Origin: Lentzea pudingi
GTDB lineage: Bacteria; Actinomycetota; Actinomycetes; Mycobacteriales; Pseudonocardiaceae
DNA: 64,000 bases
Direction: 5' to 3'
NCBI RefSeq assembly: GCF_014646255.1
Contig: NZ_BMNC01000001.1
Span: 937,722 to 1,001,721, forward strand
In this document: positions 14,400 to 23,876 of the stretch, one piece after another
Position numbering within the stretch: position 1 is the first letter of the stretch
Layout of the letters: each line of letters begins with the position of its first letter
The notes under the pieces: model-generated
The model's database searches: none
Told to the model about the DNA's origin: nothing
Seen by the model: only the letters and a program-made list of their open reading frames with translations
Made by a program: the position numbers and the translations under genes

Positions 14400-17036
14400 T
14401 CACGGCACCGCCGGCGTGAAGCGGGTGGTGTGCGCGAGCCCGGACAGGTCGAGGATCCGCGCCGGCGCGCTGGAACCGGTGGCCACCAACGACATCACCC
14501 GGCCGCGCTCCTTCGCCCGCAGCATCGCCTGCAGCAGCAGTGCGACGCCGGAGCTGCTCAGGTAGCCCACGCCGGTGAGGTCGACCTCGATCGGCCGTTC
14601 GTCGGCCGCGTCCACCCGCTCCAGCAACGCCGGCCGTAAGCCGTCCACTGTGGACAGGTCCAGGTCTCCGCCGAGCAGCACGACCTGCGTGTGCTCGTCG
14701 GTCCCGTCCGACAGTCCACTCGCGACCGCGGCCGGTGGTGGTGGCGGAGGCGAGGTGCGGGTGTCCGGCACGGCGGGGACGTGGAAGCGGATGGTCGTGC
14801 CGTTCTCGCCCGCCTGCAGGTCGTCCTCGTCGGAGATGGCGCGGATCATGCCCAGGCCCCGGCCGCGGTGTCCCTTGTCGGCCGGCGGTGGCCGCCACCG
14901 GCCGTGGTCGGTCACGGCCACCCGCACGCCCCGGCCGGTGCTCTCCAGGGTCGTGTCGAACGTGCCGCCCCCCTCGGGGTAGGCGTGGTCCACGACGTTC
15001 GAGGCGGCCTCTCCCAGTGCGAGCTCCAGGTCGTACGCGGCGTCGTCGGACAGGCCCGCGAGACCCGCCCAGGTCGTCGCGGCGCGGCGCAGCGGGGAGA
15101 GCTCGGCGGGTTCGGCCGGGAGACTCAGGTGCAGCGGGGGAGGCAGGTGCCGTGCCACGACGAGGGCGACGTCGTCGGCCTGGCCGTCCGTCAGCATCGT
15201 GTCGGTGATCCGCCGCGCCAGCGAGGCGGGGTCGAAGCCGGCCGCGCCGTCCGCTGCCGCCGCGAGCCTGCGCAGACCTTCGTCGAGCACCTCGTCGCGG
15301 CGTTCGACCAGGCCGTCGGTGTAGAGCACGACCGACGTGCCCGGCGGGAAGTCCGCGGTGTGCTGGGTCGGCGTCGCCGGGCCTCCCGCGCCCAGCACCG
15401 GTCCGGCCTCGGTCGCCAGCAGGCGCGCCCCGTCGTCGCCGACCACCACGGGAGGGGGATGACCCGCCGACGCCCAGCAGAGCTCGCCGGTGCTCCAGTC
15501 GAAGATCAGGCACGCGCACGTGCTGCCGGCCGCGCCGTTGACGCGCGCCGCGAACGCGTCCAGGCGCCGCAGTGACTCGGCGGGGGAGTGGCCGTCGAGC
15601 AGGTAGCCGGCCAGGGCGCTGCGCAGCTGGCCCATGACGGCCGCCGCGGTCGGTCCCTTGCCGACCACGTCCCCGACGGTGAGGGCGACGCGGGTCGCGC
15701 CGACCAGCACGACCTCGTACCAGTCGCCACCGATCTGGGAGTGCTCCGCGGCCGGCAGGTACCTGGCGGCCGTCGCGAGCCTGGGCAGGAGCGGGAGTTC
15801 CCTGGGGAGGAGGCTTTCCTGCAACGCGGCGGCGATCTCGTGCTCCCGTTGCAGCAGCAGGTCGCGCTCGGCCTCGGCGCGCTGGCGCTCGGTGACGTCC
15901 CTGCCGATCGCCTGCAGACCGGACGGCGTGGACTGGACGTTGAGCTCCAGCGCGACCTCCGTCCCGTCGGCGCGGCGCATCGTCACGACCTGCGAGACCG
16001 AGAGGTCCTGCGGCAGACCGTCCACGAGCAGGTCGGCGATCGAGGAACCGAGCAGCTCGTCGGACCGGTAGCCGAGCAGGTCGCCGGTCGCCGGGTTCGC
16101 GGCCACGAACCGGAGTTCGTGGTCCAGCAACCAGATCGCGTCCGTCGCGCGCTCGACGAGCAGCCGCAGCCGCTGCTCGCTGTCGCGCAGGGCCCGGTCG
16201 GAGTGCACCCGCTGCAGGGACTCCCAGCAGCGGTTCACCACGACGGAGACCAGGTCGATCTCGTCCTGCGTCCAGTGGCGCACGGTGGCCTGGTGCACGG
16301 CCATGGCGGCCACGAACCGCCCGCCGCGCAGCAGCGGGAGGCAGATCACCGCCCGGATGCCGGTCACCCGGTACGCGGCGAGGTCCTCGGCGTCGAGCCG
16401 CTGGTCGTCCTGGCAGTCGTCCACCACCCACGGCTCGCCCGCGCGCATCGCCGTCAGGGCGCCGTTGCCGAACGCCCGCATCGCGAACCGGCCGGGCAGC
16501 GGGGGCAGGCCCGTGGCGTGGTCGCCGCTCATGACGAAGTGGTTCTCGTCTGCCTCCGTGCGGGCGTAGGCGCACCGGTCGACGCCGAGGTGCTCGCCGA
16601 GCATCCTCGTCGCCAGCGCCATGAGGTCCTCGGCGTCGTCGAGCCGCTGGAACGCGCGGTCGAGCGCGTCGAGGAACCGCTGCCGTTCGTCGGCCGCGTG
16701 CCGGGCCGTGACGTCGATCAGCACGCCGGTGCGCAGCGCGCCCTGCACGCAGGCTCGCTCCATCAGCCAGACGAGATCCCCCGCGGCCGTGCGGACGCGG
16801 TAGACGGTCTCGTAGTCGGTGTCAGAACCCCAGCGCAGCCGCTCGCTCTCCTCGCGGTCGCCGGGATGGGTGATCTCCCGCCAGAACCCGGGGTCGTCGA
16901 GCCAGCGGCGCGCCGGGTGCCCGAGCACCTGCTCGACCGCGCCCGACAGGTAGGTGACCACGCCGGACTCGCCGCGCCAGACCACCAGCGGCAGGGCGTC
17001 CACGAGCGCGGCGAGCCCGGATCCCGGCTCACTCAT
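14400..17036 (-). CDS. PAS-GAF-PAS-SpoIIE-ATPase-STAS multidomain regulator
   Basis: 878 residues joining a whole partner-switching pathway in one chain: PAS (10-125, WRGESGVVTYLSGAVEQVLG), GAF (140-290), second PAS (300-415, AIWLLDHELRFVAANPATG), SpoIIE phosphatase (430-640; SQIGGDWYEVV, VGDVVGKGPTAAAVM, YTDGLVERRDE, ADDVALVV), RsbW-like ATPase (650-755; LALGEAASNVVDHAY, RGRGLGMIRAI) and a C-terminal STAS (785-878; VGYLSSSGVALLLQAML). It should sense a ligand or redox signal and control an internal or external STAS. ATG 17036 is overlapped by a 6-codon ORF with its own AAGGAG. It lies downstream of the 17109 gene, perhaps in one transcript. Confidence 0.9.
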   Translation of the reverse strand: MSEPGSGLAALVDALPLVVWRGESGVVTYLSGAVEQVLGHPARRWLDDPGFWREITHPGDREESERLRWGSDTDYETVYRVRTAAGDLVWLMERACVQGALRTGVLIDVTARHAADERQRFLDALDRAFQRLDDAEDLMALATRMLGEHLGVDRCAYARTEADENHFVMSGDHATGLPPLPGRFAMRAFGNGALTAMRAGEPWVVDDCQDDQRLDAEDLAAYRVTGIRAVICLPLLRGGRFVAAMAVHQATVRHWTQDEIDLVSVVVNRCWESLQRVHSDRALRDSEQRLRLLVERATDAIWLLDHELRFVAANPATGDLLGYRSDELLGSSIADLLVDGLPQDLSVSQVVTMRRADGTEVALELNVQSTPSGLQAIGRDVTERQRAEAERDLLLQREHEIAAALQESLLPRELPLLPRLATAARYLPAAEHSQIGGDWYEVVLVGATRVALTVGDVVGKGPTAAAVMGQLRSALAGYLLDGHSPAESLRRLDAFAARVNGAAGSTCACLIFDWSTGELCWASAGHPPPVVVGDDGARLLATEAGPVLGAGGPATPTQHTADFPPGTSVVLYTDGLVERRDEVLDEGLRRLAAAADGAAGFDPASLARRITDTMLTDGQADDVALVVARHLPPPLHLSLPAEPAELSPLRRAATTWAGLAGLSDDAAYDLELALGEAASNVVDHAYPEGGGTFDTTLESTGRGVRVAVTDHGRWRPPPADKGHRGRGLGMIRAISDEDDLQAGENGTTIRFHVPAVPDTRTSPPPPPPAAVASGLSDGTDEHTQVVLLGGDLDLSTVDGLRPALLERVDAADERPIEVDLTGVGYLSSSGVALLLQAMLRAKERGRVMSLVATGSSAPARILDLSGLAHTTRFTPAVP

Positions 17037-17108
17037 CGCGTTCAGCCATACCGCGGCTCTCCTTCTCCGGGCGAGGCGGAGTCCACGGCGCCGGCTGCTC
17101 GACGCACG

Positions 17109-18038
17109 TCAACCGCATCGTACGTCGCTCGAACGCCCCTCATCGGGGTCGGCCGGGATCGAGGTGAGGTGAAGGCGTGCGCGCGTGCGCGACTGCTCCC
17201 CGCCGATCACCGAGAGCGCCGCCGGCCGCACCGGCTCGAGCACCGGGGTGGCCTGGGCCCAGCACCGCAGCAGGTGCCTGCCGAGCCGTGCCTCCAGCAC
17301 GATCGCGGCGGCCGCGCCGTGCAGGAGGTCCTGCGTCCGGCCGGGGTTCTCCGCGAGGTGTGCCCGGCACGCGCCGAGCAACCGGTCCCAGCGTCGCTCA
17401 GGGGCTTCGAGCGTCGTCGCGGGCTCGAGCCCCGCGCGCCGCAGCCCCCGGTCGAGCTTGCGGCCCGACAGCCAGGACCGGGCGGCCGAGGCGGCCTGGT
17501 GGCCGAGTGCGGCGGCAGGTGTCGCGCCGCGGCTGAGCACCCGCATGGTGTTGTGCGCCGCGATCGCCACCGCGGGCAACCGGTCGACGAGGGTGTGGTC
17601 GGCGCAGGACAGCGACTTCGTGGCGAGCAGCTCGCGCAGCTGTGCGGCGGTCGCCTTGCTCTCGGCGAAGGTGTACAGGCCGGTGTGGCCGCCCCTCATG
17701 AGGCTGATCAGGTGGTCGCCGATCAGCGACGGCGACGCCGTGTCACCGCCGGCCGCGCGCACCACGGGCGCCGTCATCTCGCGCAGGGCCGCGCCCCACC
17801 GCTCGCTCAGCCACGTGCGCCAGTGCACGAGGTCCGGGTGTTCGCCGTGGTCGGTCGTGATGCCCTCGAAGCCGCCGTCCAGCGTTTCGAGCGCGATCCA
17901 CAGCGCCAGCTGGAAGTCCGCGTCCCCGGCGAGCTCCTCCGGGCCGTCCGCCGTCCCCGCCGGCCGGGGCGAGCCGGCCGAGAGCAGGGCGGCGATGACA
18001 CCGGCGCTCAACGGTCCGCGAGCGGTGGGCAACAACAT
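17109..18038 (-). CDS. Divergent paralogue of the iron-redox protein, metal ligands largely lost
   Basis: 309 residues, helical. It matches the protein at 9925-10914 at both ends (LPTARGPLS versus LPTPRGPLS; VLEARLGRHLLRCW versus HLEARLADHLMSSW) and keeps the Glu of the first motif (WIALETLDGGFEG). The central His/Glu-rich motifs are not conserved (FAESKATAAQL in place of the H-rich segment), so it may be a non-enzymatic or changed homologue. ATG 18038 has GGAGG upstream and starts MLLPTARG. It is driven by a strong GTTT-N15-GGGTAG promoter and precedes the 878-residue regulator. Confidence 0.65.
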   Translation of the reverse strand: MLLPTARGPLSAGVIAALLSAGSPRPAGTADGPEELAGDADFQLALWIALETLDGGFEGITTDHGEHPDLVHWRTWLSERWGAALREMTAPVVRAAGGDTASPSLIGDHLISLMRGGHTGLYTFAESKATAAQLRELLATKSLSCADHTLVDRLPAVAIAAHNTMRVLSRGATPAAALGHQAASAARSWLSGRKLDRGLRRAGLEPATTLEAPERRWDRLLGACRAHLAENPGRTQDLLHGAAAAIVLEARLGRHLLRCWAQATPVLEPVRPAALSVIGGEQSRTRARLHLTSIPADPDEGRSSDVRCG

Positions 18039-18059
18039 CAGCGCCTCCGTCAGGAGTGA

Positions 18060-19007
<948 letters not shown>

Positions 19008-19012
19008 CGCGG

Positions 19013-19043
19013 GGCGCGGGACCTGTGCGGCAGGTCCCGCGCC
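19013..19043. terminator. 13-bp hairpin, bidirectional terminator
   Basis: Arms 19013-19025 and 19031-19043, loop TGCGG, flanked by a further GTGACG/CGTCAC pairing. It lies between the convergent rpf and exchanger genes, touching the exchanger stop. Confidence 0.85.
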
Positions 19044-19044
19044 G

Positions 19045-20364
19045 TCACCTCCGAGCGAGCTCGGGCAGCGGCGTCACCACGCCGTCGCGCGCGGTGCGGG
19101 CGCCGATCTGCCTGCGCCGCACCAGTTGCACGACCGCCAGCAGGACGTAGAGCCCGGACAGCACGAGGATCACGACGCGGTTCGCGGCGCCGGGCAGTGT
19201 GACGCTGGCGACGAACTGGGCGGCGAACAGCACGAACAGCGTCGTCGCGCCCACCGCCGTCAGACCGAGGTCCGCGAGGATGCTCACCGCGAACAACGAC
19301 TGCGCGGCGGTGATGAGCAGCTCCAGGCGCTGGTGCTCGTCCAGCGGCAGGCCGTGGGTGCTGCCGCTGGAGATCGCGAACACGATCGGGATGGTGCCGA
19401 CCAGCAGCGTCCACTGGTTCACCTTGCTGGACAGCAACGTGCCCAGCGAGTGCGAGGCCATCAGCCGGGCGGCGTAGAGGCACGCGACGATGAGCTCCGG
19501 CGACTCGCTCGCCAGCGGCGCCACCCACTGCACGAGCACGAACTCGTCCACGCCGAGGCTCGACCCGGTGTCCACGAGGTTCCGCGCGAAGTGTTCGGCC
19601 GTGGCGAGGATGACGGTTCCGGCGAACGCGAACATGCCGATGACCCACCGGCGCCGCGGTGCGCGGTCCCGACGGCCGACCCACTCGGACACGCCGAGCA
19701 GGTTCGGTTCCTCGACCGGCGCCTTCGACAGCCGCCAGGCGTACGCGGCGAAGATCACCAGGAACACCGCGGCGTCGGCCATCGTGAGCGACGCGCGCAG
19801 CGGCAGGCTCAGCGAGTACAGGGTCGCGAGGCCCAGGAACACGACCTCGACGGACATGACCGGCGCGAGCACGACCCGTCCCTCGTGGGTCGATCTGCTC
19901 TCCCGGTGCGCACGCCGCACGGCGATCGCGCCCACGAGGACGACCAGGGGCCAGCCGAACCCGACGAGCACCCGGTTGGCGCCGGTCATGTTGGCCAGGG
20001 CGAGCGAACACGGGTCCGGCTCGCCGGGAGGCGGCACGCAGGTGCCCTGGCGTGCGAACTCCTGGCCCGCCTCGAACGTGAACACCAGGTCCACCGCGTA
20101 CTCGGGCAGCACGGCCACGAGCGCGAGCACCGCGATCGCCAGTCCTGCGCTGACGTCCACCTGCGCGGCCTCGGCGGCCCACGCGAGGATGAACGCCGCG
20201 CCCACGATGGCGATGCCGAACACCAGGGCCGCGAGCGGCGCGGGCACGTCGGGGTGCGGCCAGCCCAGGTAGTCCGCGGCACCCAGGTACGTCCCGGGGA
20301 GCGTGGTGAGCGCGGCGAGGGGAAGCCGTGCGGGGAAACGACGCCGGTCGTCGGACAAGCGCAC
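19045..20364 (-). CDS. Sodium/calcium exchanger-family membrane protein
   Basis: About 439 residues with 11-12 membrane segments and the two alpha-repeats of the cation/Ca2+ exchanger superfamily: AVLPEYAVDLVFTFEAG with NMTGANRVLVGFGW, and APLASESPELIVACLY with GTLLSSKVNQWTLLVGTIP. It should exchange Na+ or H+ for a divalent cation across the membrane. GTG 20364 (MRLSDDRRR) or TTG 20358 with GGAGG 5 nt upstream are the likely starts; the frame to 20529 crosses the next gene. A GGGTAA box 40 nt upstream has no good -35. Confidence 0.82.
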   Translation of the reverse strand: MRLSDDRRRFPARLPLAALTTLPGTYLGAADYLGWPHPDVPAPLAALVFGIAIVGAAFILAWAAEAAQVDVSAGLAIAVLALVAVLPEYAVDLVFTFEAGQEFARQGTCVPPPGEPDPCSLALANMTGANRVLVGFGWPLVVLVGAIAVRRAHRESRSTHEGRVVLAPVMSVEVVFLGLATLYSLSLPLRASLTMADAAVFLVIFAAYAWRLSKAPVEEPNLLGVSEWVGRRDRAPRRRWVIGMFAFAGTVILATAEHFARNLVDTGSSLGVDEFVLVQWVAPLASESPELIVACLYAARLMASHSLGTLLSSKVNQWTLLVGTIPIVFAISSGSTHGLPLDEHQRLELLITAAQSLFAVSILADLGLTAVGATTLFVLFAAQFVASVTLPGAANRVVILVLSGLYVLLAVVQLVRRRQIGARTARDGVVTPLPELARR

Positions 20365-20452
20365 CTCCAGGTCGGGACGAACGTCGCCACGTCCGCCCCG
20401 CCGGTTACCCGTCCCGCGCGCCGCTATGCCGTTCCGTTGCCCGCCAGGCGGT

Positions 20453-20647
20453 TCACGGCAGCGCGGCGACCACCTCGGTGGCCGAGGCGTAGCGGCGGTC
20501 GGGGAGGTGGTGCAGCCGACGGCGGGCATCGGTGCCCAGGCCGTGGACCTCGGCGCAGCTCACGACGCGCACCTTGTCGGCCGGATAGGACAGACGGTCC
20601 AGCACCAGCCGCAACTCGATCTCCTCGTCCGTCACCGTGGTTTCCAT
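20453..20647 (-). CDS. Small DUF2795-like protein
   Basis: 64 residues. It shows the DUF2795 pattern: LRLVLDRLSYPADKVRVVSC, then LHHLPDRRYASATEVVAAL. Function unknown; these are short helical proteins common in actinomycetes. ATG 20647 lies 9 nt after the -10 of a perfect GTTT-N15-GGGTAT promoter and has no Shine-Dalgarno, so the mRNA is probably leaderless, like those at 5084 and 11996. Confidence 0.78.
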   Translation of the reverse strand: METTVTDEEIELRLVLDRLSYPADKVRVVSCAEVHGLGTDARRRLHHLPDRRYASATEVVAALP

Positions 20648-20656
20648 GGCAGCCGA

Positions 20657-20681
20657 ATACCCAGCGGTGAGCTGCGGAAAC
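20657..20681 (-). promoter_or_regulatory. SigB/SigF-type promoter, GTTT-N15-GGGTAT
   Basis: Minus-strand GTTT at 20681-20678 and GGGTAT at 20662-20657, the best consensus match in the window, 9 nt before ATG 20647. It overlaps the last bases of the upstream ankyrin gene region. Confidence 0.75.
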
Positions 20682-20685
20682 CGGC

Positions 20686-21372
20686 TCAGCGGCCGCGCAG
20701 CCACGCCGCGAAGTCCCCGAAACCGTTGCGCACGGCCGCATCGAGCGGTGTGACCGGTTCCCAGGGCGGCAGCCAGTGCGCGTCCGCGCCCAGCGCCAGC
20801 AACCTCTCCGCGCACTCCCGCTGACCGCCGTGGCACGCACCCCAGAACGCGATGTTCACGTCATCCGGTGTGGCGCCGGCGAGAAGGGCGTCGAGCCGGT
20901 CGGTCAGCCCGAGGGTCGCGGCGTCGGTCAGGGTGACCGCCGCGCCGCGTTCCACGAGCCGGTGGGCCGCCTGCCACTGCGCGAACGCCCGTGCGTCGGC
21001 CAGGGGAGTGCCGCCGCCGATGACCGCCCCGTCGGCGTCGATGTCGGCGCCGGCGTCCAGGAGTGCGTCGAGCACCTCGACGTCGTTGGCGCTTGCGGCC
21101 CAGTGCAGTGGTGTCTCGCTGTGGGAGCCCTCGAACCGTGCGTTGACGTCTGCTCCCGCCTCGACCAGCGCCGCCACGGACTGTGCGCCGTTGGGGCGTC
21201 GGGCGGGCCAGTCGGTCAGCACGTGCAGCAGGGTTCGGCCACTTCCTTGCTCGTCGACGATCCGCGCGGTGGCCAGTCGGGAGTTGTCGGCCAGCAGGTG
21301 CCGCAGCGTGGTGAGGTCGCCGTCGTGGAGTGCGGCGGTCGCAACGGTGGCCAAGGGATCGTTCTGCCGCAA
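20686..21372 (-). CDS. Ankyrin-repeat protein
   Basis: 228 residues with about five ankyrin repeats (GRTLLHVLTDWPARR, SETPLHWAASANDVEVLDALLDAGAD, GGTPLADARAFAQWQ, AFWGACHGGQRECAERLLALGAD, PLDAAVRNGFGDFAAWLRGR). No signal peptide; probable cytosolic binding protein. TTG 21372 (MRQNDPLATV) starts 5 nt after the threonine dehydratase stop with a weak GGGAAG site, so it is translated from that mRNA. The partner is unknown. A second ankyrin-enzyme pairing in the window after KatE. Confidence 0.8.
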   Translation of the reverse strand: MRQNDPLATVATAALHDGDLTTLRHLLADNSRLATARIVDEQGSGRTLLHVLTDWPARRPNGAQSVAALVEAGADVNARFEGSHSETPLHWAASANDVEVLDALLDAGADIDADGAVIGGGTPLADARAFAQWQAAHRLVERGAAVTLTDAATLGLTDRLDALLAGATPDDVNIAFWGACHGGQRECAERLLALGADAHWLPPWEPVTPLDAAVRNGFGDFAAWLRGR

Positions 21373-21377
21373 TGGTC

Positions 21378-22337
21378 TCAGCTTCCCCGAGACCAGCGGA
21401 CGACGTCGGCGAACGTCACGTTCCCGCCGCACACCACGAGTCCCAGCCGCGCGTCCGGCCCGACCCGGTCGAGCACCCTCCGTGCCGCCGGCACGAGGCA
21501 ACCGGCGGCGGGCTCCGCCCACACCTTCTGCGTCTCGGCCAGGGTGATCGTGCCCCGCACGGCGTCCGCGTCGGACACGACGAGCACGTCCTCGACCAGC
21601 GCGACGGTGTGGTCGTAGGTCAGCTGCGACACGTGCGGCGCGGACAACGTCGAGACGATCGACGTGGGCGCGATCTCCACCGGGCCACCGGCCTCCAGCG
21701 CCTGGCGCATGGCGTCGGCCCCCTCGACCTCGACGCCCCACACCCGCACTCCGGGCACGAGCGCGCGGAACGCCGTCGCGACGCCCGAGATGAACCCTCC
21801 GCCGCCGACGCTCACCAGCACGTCGGTGACGTCCGGCGCGTCGGTCGCGAACTCCAGGCCCGCCGTGCCCTGCCCGGCGACGACGATCGGGTCGTCGTAG
21901 GGGTGCACGAGCGTCGCGCCCGCCTCGACCAGGTCGTTCAGCAGCGCGAACGCCGCCGCCAGCCCGTCGGTGAGCCGCACGTCCGCGCCGGACGCCCGCG
22001 CGAGCTCGACCGACCGGGCGGGTGCGGTCGAGGGCATCACGACGGTCGCGGCCACGCCGAGCTCGGCCGCGGCGGCGGCCAGCGCGATCCCGTGGTTGCC
22101 GCCGCTGACCCCGACCACGCCCGCCGCGCGTGCCTCGGCGGACAGCGAGAGGATCTTCGCGAACGCGCCGCGCGTCTTGAACGAACCGCTGCGCTGCAAC
22201 AGTTCCAGCTTCACCGTCGTCGGGACGCCCAGCAGCGCGGACAGCCCCGGCGCAGGCAGGGCCGGCGTGCGCAGCACCCGTCCGTCGAGCACCTCGGCCG
22301 CGGCCAGGACGTCGTCGATGCTCAGCAGCTCGGCCAT
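21378..22337 (-). CDS. Threonine/serine dehydratase (PLP fold II)
   Basis: 319 residues, catalytic domain only. PLP lysine in RSGSFKTRGAF, substrate loop VSGGNHGIAL, phosphate-binding glycine loop SVGGGGFISG. It deaminates threonine or serine to the 2-oxo acid and ammonia. There is no C-terminal ACT domain, so it is the catabolic or serine-racemase-like type without isoleucine feedback. ATG 22337. The ankyrin gene follows at 5 nt. A minisatellite lies just upstream of its start. Confidence 0.9.
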   Translation of the reverse strand: MAELLSIDDVLAAAEVLDGRVLRTPALPAPGLSALLGVPTTVKLELLQRSGSFKTRGAFAKILSLSAEARAAGVVGVSGGNHGIALAAAAAELGVAATVVMPSTAPARSVELARASGADVRLTDGLAAAFALLNDLVEAGATLVHPYDDPIVVAGQGTAGLEFATDAPDVTDVLVSVGGGGFISGVATAFRALVPGVRVWGVEVEGADAMRQALEAGGPVEIAPTSIVSTLSAPHVSQLTYDHTVALVEDVLVVSDADAVRGTITLAETQKVWAEPAAGCLVPAARRVLDRVGPDARLGLVVCGGNVTFADVVRWSRGS

Positions 22338-22378
22338 GCCGCCCAGCCTATGTCGGCGTGGTCCCTAGGTGCGGGACC

Positions 22379-22733
22379 GGGCGACCTCGAGGCTGCGCGG
22401 GACTGGCGACGCCGAGGCTGCGCGGGACTGGCGACGCCGAGGCTGCGCCGGACTGGGCGACCCCGAGGCCGCGCCGGACTGGGTGACCCGAGGCCGTGCG
22501 GACTGGGCGATCCCGAGGCCGCGCCAGGACTGGGCGACCCGAGGCCGCGCCAGACTGGGCGACCCGAGGCCGCGCCAGGACTGGGCGACCCGAGGCCGCG
22601 CCAGACTGGGCGACCCGAGGCCGCGCCAGGACTGGGCGACCCGAGGCCGCGCCAGACTGGGCGACCCGAGGCCGTGCCGGACCGGGCGACCCCGAGGCCG
22701 CGCCGACCGGGCGATCTCCAGGCGGGCCACGTC
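22379..22733. repeat. Minisatellite, about 14 units of 24-27 bp
   Basis: Units follow the pattern GGGCGACCCGAGGCCGCGCC(A/G)GACT. The central six units (about 22526-22679) alternate 25 and 26 bp, i.e. a 51-bp higher-order repeat. The last unit ends in a 28-bp segment (22706-22733) identical to 22743-22770 inside the 3' end of the adjacent minus-strand gene. This indicates that the array grew from that coding end. Edge units are more diverged than central ones, as in recently expanded tandem arrays. Confidence 0.9.
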
Positions 22734-22959
22734 AGGCGCCGAACCGGGCGATCTCCAGGCGGGCCACGTCGCGCACGTACCGGCTGGCCCGTCCGTCCCG
22801 CGGCGTGACGAGGGTCGGGCGGACGAGCGGCCTGCCGTTGTAGCGGGTGGCGAGCGGGGCCGAGCAGGCGCCGAACTCCGGGTCGACCTCCGCCCACGAC
22901 AGCAGCACGCGGTAGCCGTCGGCGGACGAGGCCACGACGACGAAGCTGAGCTTATCCAT
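22732..22959 (-). CDS. Short molybdopterin-oxidoreductase-like protein (C-terminal half only)
   Basis: 75 residues from ATG 22959, or 90 from TTG 23004. It resembles the C-terminal part of small sulfite-oxidase-type molybdopterin-binding proteins: LSFVVVASSADGYRVLLSWAEVD, then LATRYNGRPLVRPTLVTP and ASRYVRDVARLEIAR. The N-terminal half with the cofactor-binding residues is missing, so it is either a remnant or a minimal domain. It is divergent from modABC, which supports a molybdenum link. Its final codons are duplicated into the minisatellite. No good Shine-Dalgarno fixes the start. Confidence 0.55.
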   Translation of the reverse strand: MDKLSFVVVASSADGYRVLLSWAEVDPEFGACSAPLATRYNGRPLVRPTLVTPRDGRASRYVRDVARLEIARFGA

Positions 22960-23102
22960 CTTGTTGCCGCTGGACGTGCGGAGCGCGGCATCTGCGGAAC
23001 TCAAGGGTGGTTTGTCGCCGCAACAGCGTGAACTAGGATCCGTGAGTGCCGATTCTGCGGATGAAGGCCACCCGGCTCGCCGACGCCCAGGAGGCCTGGA
23101 AC

Positions 23103-23876
23103 ATGTCCAAGATCGTGAACAGGGTTCTCGTCGCCTCAGCCGCGCTGGTGCTCGCGGGCTGCGGCTCCGGACCCACCCCGTCCGCGGACCCGTCGAAGGT
23201 CACCGGTGACGTCACGGTGTTCGCGGCGGCGTCGCTGACCGGGACGTTCACCCAGCTGGGCGAGGACTTCGAGGCGGCCCACCCCGGCACGAGGGTGAGG
23301 TTCAACTTCGGCGGCAGCTCCGCGCTCGCGCAACAGCTCAACCAGGGCGCGCCCGCCGACGTGTTCGCGAGCGCCGCACCTGCCAACATGAAGCAGGTGA
23401 CCGACACCAAGGCGATCACGGACGCGCCCCGCACGTTCGTGAGGAACACGCTGCAGATCGCGGTGCCCAAGGGCAACCCGGGCAAGATCGCCGGGCTCGC
23501 GGACTTCGCCGACGCCGGCCGCAAGATCGCGCTGTGCGCCGAGCAGGTGCCGTGCGGCGCGGCGGCCAAGAAGGTGTTCGAGGCCGCGAAGATCACGCCC
23601 GCGCCGGACACGCTGGAGCAGGACGTCAAGGCCGTGCTCACCAAGGTCTCGCTCGGTGAGGTCGACGGCGCGCTCGTCTACAGGACCGACGTGAAGGCCG
23701 CGGGGGACGAGGTCGAGGGCATCACGTTCGCCGAGGCGTCCCAAGCGGTCAACGACTACCCGATCGCGCCGGTCGCCAAGGCACCGAACGCGGCCGCGGC
23801 CAAGGCTTTCGTCGAGTTCGTGTTGTCCGACAAGGGTCGTGCTGTGTTCAGCGCGGCGGGCTTCGAAAACCCGTGA
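23103..23876 (+). CDS. modA: Molybdate ABC transporter, substrate-binding lipoprotein
   Basis: 257 residues. Lipoprotein signal 1-20 with lipobox LVLAGC, then a type-2 periplasmic binding fold: VTVFAAASLTGTFTQLG, FNFGGSSALAQQL, GAPADVFASA, and the C-terminal AKAFVEFVLSDKGRAVF. It binds molybdate or tungstate outside the cell for ModBC. ATG 23103 is chosen for its AGGAGG 8 nt upstream and clean signal peptide; upstream in-frame starts (23046, 23061) would spoil the signal. GTGA overlap with modB. Confidence 0.93.
   Translation: MSKIVNRVLVASAALVLAGCGSGPTPSADPSKVTGDVTVFAAASLTGTFTQLGEDFEAAHPGTRVRFNFGGSSALAQQLNQGAPADVFASAAPANMKQVTDTKAITDAPRTFVRNTLQIAVPKGNPGKIAGLADFADAGRKIALCAEQVPCGAAAKKVFEAAKITPAPDTLEQDVKAVLTKVSLGEVDGALVYRTDVKAAGDEVEGITFAEASQAVNDYPIAPVAKAPNAAAAKAFVEFVLSDKGRAVFSAAGFENP

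Noticed and set aside
22379..22733. CRISPR array
   Set aside because: Units are contiguous with no unique spacers and no cas genes are near; it is a tandem minisatellite.
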